Origin: Hyphomicrobiales bacterium
GTDB taxonomy: Bacteria; Pseudomonadota; Alphaproteobacteria; Rhizobiales; Aestuariivirgaceae
Length of the DNA: 5,724 nt
NCBI GenBank assembly: GCA_003151375.1
Contig: PLXI01000196.1
Coordinates: forward strand, 1 to 5,724
Direction of reading: 5' to 3'
Shown here: one piece after another, positions 1-4,274 of the stretch
Position numbering within the stretch: position 1 is the stretch's first letter
How the letters are laid out: every line of letters begins with the position of its first letter
Notes under the pieces: generated by a model
Seen by the model: only the letters and a program-made list of their open reading frames with translations
Database searches by the model: none
What the model was told of the DNA's origin: nothing
Translations under genes and position numbers: made by a program

Positions 1-341
1 TCCAATTCAAAAAACAACAGTTGTGTAGAAAATTCTGTAATCTTAGAATTCACATCACCATAAAATTTTGACCGAGCTGAATCCGTGGTGTTGCCCACAT
101 AATAAAGCTGGGCATAAGAGGCAATGCGGCCGCCCAAATCTGAAAGCTTTTCATAGTCCACAATGGCCTTGACCAAACCAACACCATCAAGCCCTGTGAC
201 TTTTCCGCGGTAATCGCTGGCAAATTGTGCCGCCAGTTTTTCTGCTTTCGCCAGATCAATTTTAAATAAAGCTGAATCTGGGCCGGAATAGAGATCCGCC
301 AAATTCCATTCGGGTAAATTTTTCAGCGCAGCAACAGCCAT
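1..341 (-). CDS. pepF: Oligoendopeptidase F (peptidase family M3), N-terminal part, cut by the left edge
   Basis: The reverse strand encodes 113 complete codons from an ATG at 341-339 and stays open to the window edge. The protein begins MAVAALKNLPEWNLADLYSG and continues with an alpha-helical, charged segment, including YRGKV (residues 44-48), a tyrosine-rich stretch ASYAQLYYVGNTTD (74-87) and ITEFSTQLLFFEL (101-113). This 'LPEWNLxDLY' opening, followed by the helical lobe, is typical of PepF/M3B oligoendopeptidases, which are cytoplasmic zinc enzymes of about 600 residues that cut short peptides. The catalytic HExxH motif lies in the C-terminal half and is outside the window, so activity cannot be judged. 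The start is well supported by GAGGTG six bases upstream and a -10 box just beyond. The gene is transcribed away from the regulator and is probably functionally unrelated to the cell-wall genes. Confidence 0.93.
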   Translation of the reverse strand, partial: MAVAALKNLPEWNLADLYSGPDSALFKIDLAKAEKLAAQFASDYRGKVTGLDGVGLVKAIVDYEKLSDLGGRIASYAQLYYVGNTTDSARSKFYGDVNSKITEFSTQLLFFEL

Positions 342-347
342 GAATCA

Positions 348-353
348 CACCTC
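348..353 (-). promoter_or_regulatory. Ribosome binding site of pepF
   Basis: GAGGTG on the reverse strand, six bases before the ATG at 341. It is the clearest Shine-Dalgarno sequence in the window and fixes the pepF start. The spacer between it and the ATG is TGATTC, which contains a GANTC site (342-346), the CcrM methylation target in alphaproteobacteria. Confidence 0.75.
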
Positions 354-361
354 ATAAAAAA

Positions 362-367
362 ATTATA
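362..367 (-). promoter_or_regulatory. Probable -10 box of the pepF promoter
   Basis: A perfect TATAAT on the reverse strand, 20 bases before the pepF ATG. It would give a short leader of about 13 bases that just contains the GAGGTG site. No good -35 hexamer lies 15-19 bases upstream (the region reads AGCGCA or similar). Instead, a 5-base inverted repeat, GCGCA-N7-TGCGC (373-389), occupies the -35/-10 spacer and could hold a regulator, or may be chance. Confidence 0.45.
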
Positions 368-454
368 TATGGGCGCAACTGCAATGCGCTTCAATAAAGC
401 AAATTTTTTGTTAACCAAACACGTCCCAGATGTGTCTCCAAATCTGATAACTTG

Positions 455-469
455 TTAATCTGGCCTTTA
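455..469 (+). promoter_or_regulatory. Near-match to a CtrA box upstream of the response regulator gene
   Basis: TTAA-N7-TTTA, seven of eight defined bases of the alphaproteobacterial CtrA consensus TTAA-N7-TTAA. It lies in the 239-base divergent region between pepF and the response regulator, about 110 bases before the chosen start at 581. No convincing sigma-70 -35/-10 pair is visible for the regulator. One-mismatch sites of this kind are expected fairly often by chance in AT-rich spacers, so this is a weak call. Confidence 0.2.
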
Positions 470-580
470 CCACTCTCGTGCACATTCGGCCTCCAACAGC
501 AACGGCCCAGAGTTCAAAGCGTGGAGCCAACCGCGCAGCGTCATTCGGGGCAGAAAATAAGTGAGTTAGATTTTAAGAGC

Positions 581-2053
581 ATGTCCAATCGCGTATTGAT
601 CATCGAAGATGAACCTGCCCAGCGCCGCATCCTGGAAGAAATGGTCAAACGCTTTGGCTTTGAAGCCATAACGGCGGAAAACGGCCAAAAAGCTTTGGAG
701 ATTCTCAGCGGATCACAAGGTGCTACCATAAATCTAGCTATTCTGGATTTGATGATGCCCAGCATGGGCGGTCTTGAATTTCTGGAAAAGCTCGAAGGCC
801 TGCGCGGTGATTTGCCAGTGATTGTGCAAACGTCGCAAGGCTCCATTGAAACTGTTATCAAAGCCATGCGTGCTGGCGCTGATGATTTTGTGGTCAAGCC
901 AGTTTCGCCAGAGCGTTTGAAAATTTCCATCCAGAATTTGCTCAAGGTCAACGCGCTGACTGAAGAAGTAAAACGCCTCAACAAAAAAGTTGCCGGCGCA
1001 CTCACCTTTGATGATCTTATCGCATCATCGCCTGCCATGACCAATGTATTACGCCTTGGACGCAGAGGTGCCCAATCCAACATTCCAATTCTAATTGAGG
1101 GGGAATCAGGTGTGGGCAAAGAAATGATTGCTCGCGCCATTCAGGGCGAAAGCGATCGTGCCGGCAAACCCTTCGTCGCCGTGAATTGCGGTGCCATTCC
1201 TGAAAACTTGGTCGAATCCATTCTCTTTGGCCATGAAAAAGGCTCCTTCACTGGCGCAACCAACAAACACATTGGCAAATTTCAAGAAGCTGATGGCGGA
1301 ACATTGTTCCTTGATGAAGTGGCCGATTTGCCACTTGATATGCAGGTAAAGCTGCTGCGCGCCATTCAAGAGGGAGAGATTGATCCGGTTGGTTCGAGAA
1401 AATCCACTAAGGTCAACATCCGTCTGATCTCCGCCACCAATCGCAACATGATTGAGATGGTGAAAGCCGGAAAATTCCGAGAAGACCTTTATTACCGCCT
1501 CAATGTTTATCCAATGACCGTGCCGCCACTGCGCGATAGGCGCGACGACATTCCAGCCCTTGCCAATCATTTCATCACCAAACTGGCTGCCGAAGAAGGT
1601 CGCAAAGTGCACGGCATCACGCAACAGGCTTTACAGATGCTGCAAGCCTATGCCTGGCCCGGCAATGTGCGCCAAATTGAAAACACCATTTTTCGCGGCA
1701 TCGTTCTGTGTGAAACAGAAATTCTGGATATCGCGGATTTTCCGCAAATCGCTGCCATGGTGGAAGGTTATGAAGTTAAAATTCCGCCAGCACCTGCCCC
1801 AATGGCGCCCAAGCAAATTGCAGTTCAGCCGACTCAGGGCCAAGTGAATGATGGCAGCGGCATTGGCGTTTCTATTGTTTCAGCCGGCGGCCACATCCGA
1901 ACCTTGGAAGAAGTTGAAGCCGATATGATAAAACTTGCCATGCATCGTTACCGTGGGCAAATGTCAGAAGTGGCACGCAAATTGGGCATTGGTCGTTCAA
2001 CACTTTACCGCAAAATGCGCGATTTGGGGTTGGACGAAGCCAAGGCCGGTTGA
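581..2053 (+). CDS. Sigma-54-dependent response regulator, NtrC type (receiver, AAA+, Fis-type HTH)
   Basis: A complete 490-residue cytoplasmic transcription activator. Residues 3-120 form a receiver domain with the acidic cluster E9-D10-E11, phospho-acceptor D56 in LDLMMP, T84/S85 and K106 in VVKP, so phosphorylation by a histidine kinase is expected. The sigma-54 AAA+ domain (about 145-390) has Walker A GESGVGK (174-180), the sigma-54-contacting loop GSFTGA (221-226), Walker B TLFLDE (241-246), sensor I ATNR (285-288), the FREDLYYRL arginine-finger region (299-307) and WPGNVRQIEN (359-368). An Ala/Pro/Gln-rich linker (about 400-437) leads to a Fis-type helix-turn-helix, with recognition part MSEVARKLGIGRSTLYRKM (461-479). 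The frame is open back to a TTG at 452, but the receiver homology begins at the ATG at 581, so that start is preferred although the ribosome site (AAGAG) is weak and close. No kinase gene is adjacent, so its partner and target genes are unknown. Confidence 0.97.
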   Translation: MSNRVLIIEDEPAQRRILEEMVKRFGFEAITAENGQKALEILSGSQGATINLAILDLMMPSMGGLEFLEKLEGLRGDLPVIVQTSQGSIETVIKAMRAGADDFVVKPVSPERLKISIQNLLKVNALTEEVKRLNKKVAGALTFDDLIASSPAMTNVLRLGRRGAQSNIPILIEGESGVGKEMIARAIQGESDRAGKPFVAVNCGAIPENLVESILFGHEKGSFTGATNKHIGKFQEADGGTLFLDEVADLPLDMQVKLLRAIQEGEIDPVGSRKSTKVNIRLISATNRNMIEMVKAGKFREDLYYRLNVYPMTVPPLRDRRDDIPALANHFITKLAAEEGRKVHGITQQALQMLQAYAWPGNVRQIENTIFRGIVLCETEILDIADFPQIAAMVEGYEVKIPPAPAPMAPKQIAVQPTQGQVNDGSGIGVSIVSAGGHIRTLEEVEADMIKLAMHRYRGQMSEVARKLGIGRSTLYRKMRDLGLDEAKAG

Positions 2054-2108
2054 AACGTGTTAAGAAAAGAGTTTATTGGCCATTCATCGAATTGCCACAA
2101 AGCCATAC

Positions 2109-2123
2109 TTAATCTAAGTTTAG
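2109..2123 (+). promoter_or_regulatory. Near-match to a CtrA box, with a weak promoter, before the L,D-transpeptidase gene
   Basis: TTAA-N7-TTAG, seven of eight bases of the CtrA consensus, lies 11 bases before the earliest possible start of the L,D-transpeptidase. It shares its first seven bases, TTAATCT, with the site at 455. It overlaps the poor -10 (TAAGTT, 2115-2120) of a candidate sigma-70 promoter whose -35 is TTGCCA (2092-2097, 17-base spacer). Binding there would more likely block than activate that promoter. The 80-base gap after the regulator shows no clear terminator, so the two genes could also be read through together. Confidence 0.22.
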
Positions 2124-2133
2124 TTTCAAACCA

Positions 2134-4086
2134 GTGACCCCCATGCACCTCATGTCCAAATTTGCTCCAAAATTATTGATGGGCTTATCGCTCGTTGCCC
2201 TGCTGCCCACCGCTGCTGAAGCCCAACAAGCGCGGCCCAACTTTTTCGACCTGCTCTTTGGCGCGCAACGGCATGGACCAAACGGCGCGCAAAACAACTC
2301 TTTGTTCGGCACACAGCCTGATGGTCAGTCGCTCTATGGCCACCAGAATTTAACACCTGGCATGGAAAAATTTGATCCTGAATACCAAGTTCCAGGCCTT
2401 GGCATGGGAACGGTTGATTACATTCCGCCTCTGACTGTTGTGGTTTTTGATCCAAGTTTCACCACCCTGAAGACTGATAACCCTGACGCTGAATCAATTC
2501 GTGCATTGCTGGCAGACAAAGCCAACCCGCTGCGGGCCCAAGACGCTGAGCGCAAAGCGGTTCTGGCTTTCTATAAGGCCGATGGTTTTAAGCCGATGTG
2601 GACTGAGAGTGGCAAACCTACGGCAAAGGCCGAGGCGCTCTTGAAAGTTATTGCAAGCAGCGGTGCCGATGGCATGCAGCCCAAGAATTATACACCCGAA
2701 GTGTTGAAAGGCTATGAGAACGCTGATGCCGCCGTATTAGGCGATGCTGGCCGATTGGCCCGCCTCGATGTTGGCTTGACCATTGCCGCATTGCATTTCG
2801 CACGCCAGCTTTCTGCTGGCCAGTTTGAGCCCAATCGTTTGTCTCTCTACAATGACATGCATCCAGAGCCAGTGAATGGCGATGAGGCCCTCAAAGCAAT
2901 CGATGGGGCGACTGCAGAAAACTTAGCTGCATATTTTGACAGCCTGTCACCAACTCTGCCGCAATATGCCCAGTTGAAACAGGCCTTGGCGGTATTGGAT
3001 AAGGGCGACGAAGTCCCTTTCACAGCAATTCCCGCCGGTGTTGCCGTGAAGCTTGGCAAAACTGATCCGCGCATTCCTGCTTTGCGTGAAAGATTGGAAC
3101 AGCTTGGGTTTATAAAGACTCAAGAAGTGCCGCCAGCCGATATTCACACGTTAGATCAGGATTTGGTTATTGCCTTGATGGCTTTCCAAACCGCCACCAA
3201 GATGAAGCCCACCGGCATTCTCGATAAGACCACGCTAAAACTTTTGAACAATAACGAAGCTGCCGGCAAGCGCGATAAGATCATCGCCAGCATGGAGCGT
3301 ATGCGCTGGTTGCCCAAAAATATGGGTGAGCGCTATGTTTTTGTGAACCAAGCGGCCTTTGATGTTCACGTGATTGACCATGACAAAACGGTTTGGCAAA
3401 GCCGCGTCATCGTGGGCCAGCCCACCAAACAGACTTATGCTTTCTATGATAAAATTCAAACGGTGGTGTTCAATCCCAAATGGGGCGTGCCAGCATCCAT
3501 TATCATAAATGAATACGGCCCTAAGATGCGTAAAGACCCAGGGTATCTGGACCGCAATGGTTTTATCGTTGTCGACCAGGCGGGCAATCAGATTGATAGC
3601 AACTCCGTCGATTGGTTTAACATTGGCCCTAATCCGAAATTCGGCCTTCAGCAATTGGCCGGTGGAGAGAATGCCTTGGGAGAGTTGAAATTCCTCTTCC
3701 CCAATGCCCATGACATTTACATGCATGACACGCCGACGAAGCCTTTGTTCAAAACCGCTGAGCGCGCTTACAGCCATGGCTGTGTGCGTGTACAAAATCC
3801 GCGTGAATTTGCTCAAGTTCTGCTCGGCTGGAGCAAGGAACAAGTGGCCAATGGCATCGAGTTAAATCGTGATACCCACTCTGTTCAACTCCCACAAAAA
3901 GTTCCGGTGTATCTCACCTACTTCACGGCCTGGACGGATGACAACGGCCAACTCACCTTCATGAATGATGTCTACGAACGTGATGCTGCCATCATTAAGG
4001 CAATGGGTTATGATCCCAATGCGAGCAAATTGCCGCAACCAGCCGTTGCACAAGGTGCGGTTTCTGGCGGCATTATCCAGAATTAA
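2134..4086 (+). CDS. Exported YcbB/LdtD-type L,D-transpeptidase
   Basis: An enzyme of 650 residues counted from the GTG at 2134. It is expected to join meso-DAP of one peptidoglycan stem to meso-DAP of another (3-3 cross-links) in the periplasm, and the family can also attach proteins or D-amino acids. A Sec signal peptide (residues about 1-30) ends at AEA before QQARP. Next come a Gly/Asn/Gln-rich segment (31-100), a helical scaffold domain (about 120-290), a peptidoglycan-binding domain of PG_binding_1 type (about 310-372), and the YkuD catalytic domain (about 400-566). The catalytic motif is complete: H531 in MHDTP and S547-H548-G549-C550-V551-R552, with C550 as nucleophile. The region 450-520, including NEYGPKMRKDPGYL and LGELKF, matches the capping subdomain of E. 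coli YcbB, and the length is close to YcbB (615 residues). The start is uncertain: GTG 2134, ATG 2143 and ATG 2152 are all in frame without a clear ribosome site. ATG 2152 (MSKFAPKLL) gives the most ordinary signal peptide. Confidence 0.96.
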   Translation: MTPMHLMSKFAPKLLMGLSLVALLPTAAEAQQARPNFFDLLFGAQRHGPNGAQNNSLFGTQPDGQSLYGHQNLTPGMEKFDPEYQVPGLGMGTVDYIPPLTVVVFDPSFTTLKTDNPDAESIRALLADKANPLRAQDAERKAVLAFYKADGFKPMWTESGKPTAKAEALLKVIASSGADGMQPKNYTPEVLKGYENADAAVLGDAGRLARLDVGLTIAALHFARQLSAGQFEPNRLSLYNDMHPEPVNGDEALKAIDGATAENLAAYFDSLSPTLPQYAQLKQALAVLDKGDEVPFTAIPAGVAVKLGKTDPRIPALRERLEQLGFIKTQEVPPADIHTLDQDLVIALMAFQTATKMKPTGILDKTTLKLLNNNEAAGKRDKIIASMERMRWLPKNMGERYVFVNQAAFDVHVIDHDKTVWQSRVIVGQPTKQTYAFYDKIQTVVFNPKWGVPASIIINEYGPKMRKDPGYLDRNGFIVVDQAGNQIDSNSVDWFNIGPNPKFGLQQLAGGENALGELKFLFPNAHDIYMHDTPTKPLFKTAERAYSHGCVRVQNPREFAQVLLGWSKEQVANGIELNRDTHSVQLPQKVPVYLTYFTAWTDDNGQLTFMNDVYERDAAIIKAMGYDPNASKLPQPAVAQGAVSGGIIQN

Positions 4087-4116
4087 AACAGATAGTTCCC
4101 GACATTTTTGCTAAAA

Positions 4117-4131
4117 TTAAGCTCATATTAA
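4117..4131 (+). promoter_or_regulatory. Exact CtrA-type box TTAA-N7-TTAA upstream of the DUF882 gene
   Basis: TTAAGCTCATATTAA matches all eight defined bases of the CtrA consensus known from Caulobacter and rhizobia. It lies 31 bases after the L,D-transpeptidase stop codon and about 145 bases before the DUF882 start. In CtrA-activated promoters the box usually overlaps the -35 region. That would place a -10 near 4150-4156, where only a poor CATTAA/ATTAAC is seen, and give a leader of roughly 110 bases. The spacer is AT-rich here, so a chance match is possible, but this is clearly the best of the three such sites. Confidence 0.42.
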
Positions 4132-4162
4132 ACCCCTTTGTGCGACTGTCATTAACGATGTT

Positions 4163-4190
4163 GCCGCCACAGAGCGGCCTCATTCTTGTT
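4163..4190 (+). terminator. Small GC hairpin, possible terminator of the L,D-transpeptidase gene
   Basis: GCCGC (4163-4167), loop CACAGA, GCGGC (4174-4178), followed by a T-rich but interrupted tail, CTCATTCTTGTT. The five-base stem is all G-C. It is short and the tail is not a clean T-run, so termination would be partial at best. If transcription starts at the CtrA-type box just upstream, the hairpin would instead sit at the 5' end of the DUF882 leader. Confidence 0.38.
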
Positions 4191-4274
4191 CGAAGTGCCA
4201 TTTCCCGCTAGTTTGGTTGAGACTGAGCCAACGGGACAAAATAGGGGTGGGGCGAAAGCCTCGGTCAGTTGCGT

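Noticed and set aside
522..537. Possible sigma-54 promoter before the regulator (TGG-N10-GC spacing)
   Set aside because: Only the GG/GC core and a few flanking bases fit. The TTGC part reads GCGC and the GGCAC part reads GGAGC, so the match is too poor to call.
452..580. Upstream extension of the response regulator to a TTG at 452 (43 extra residues)
   Set aside because: The extra stretch is Pro/Gln/Arg-rich with no receiver homology and the conserved receiver starts at the ATG at 581. The extension would also cover the likely promoter region.
541..1624. Reverse-strand open frames of 199 and 172 codons opposite the response regulator
   Set aside because: They lie wholly against a strongly supported gene, show no recognisable domain, and are explained as antisense frames of its codon usage.
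2084..2097. Inverted repeat around TTGGC...GCCA between the regulator and the L,D-transpeptidase as a terminator
   Set aside because: The stem is only about four bases with a 13-base loop and has no T-run after it.
3235..3843. Reverse-strand open frame of 202 codons opposite the L,D-transpeptidase catalytic domain
   Set aside because: The opposite strand encodes a conserved YkuD domain with catalytic residues. The reverse frame has no recognisable domain and no ribosome site.
4214..4229. Possible sigma-54 promoter before the DUF882 gene (TGG-N10-GC)
   Set aside because: The spacing is right, but CAC reads TTG and TTGC reads GAGC. It would also overlap a weak inverted repeat, TTGGTT/AGCCAA. 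Not convincing.
4217..4245. Sigma-70 promoter TTGAGA-N17-AATAGG close before the DUF882 gene
   Set aside because: The -35 is good, but the -10 matches only three of six bases and the GC-rich stretch after it is unlike a start region. Kept only as a weak possibility.
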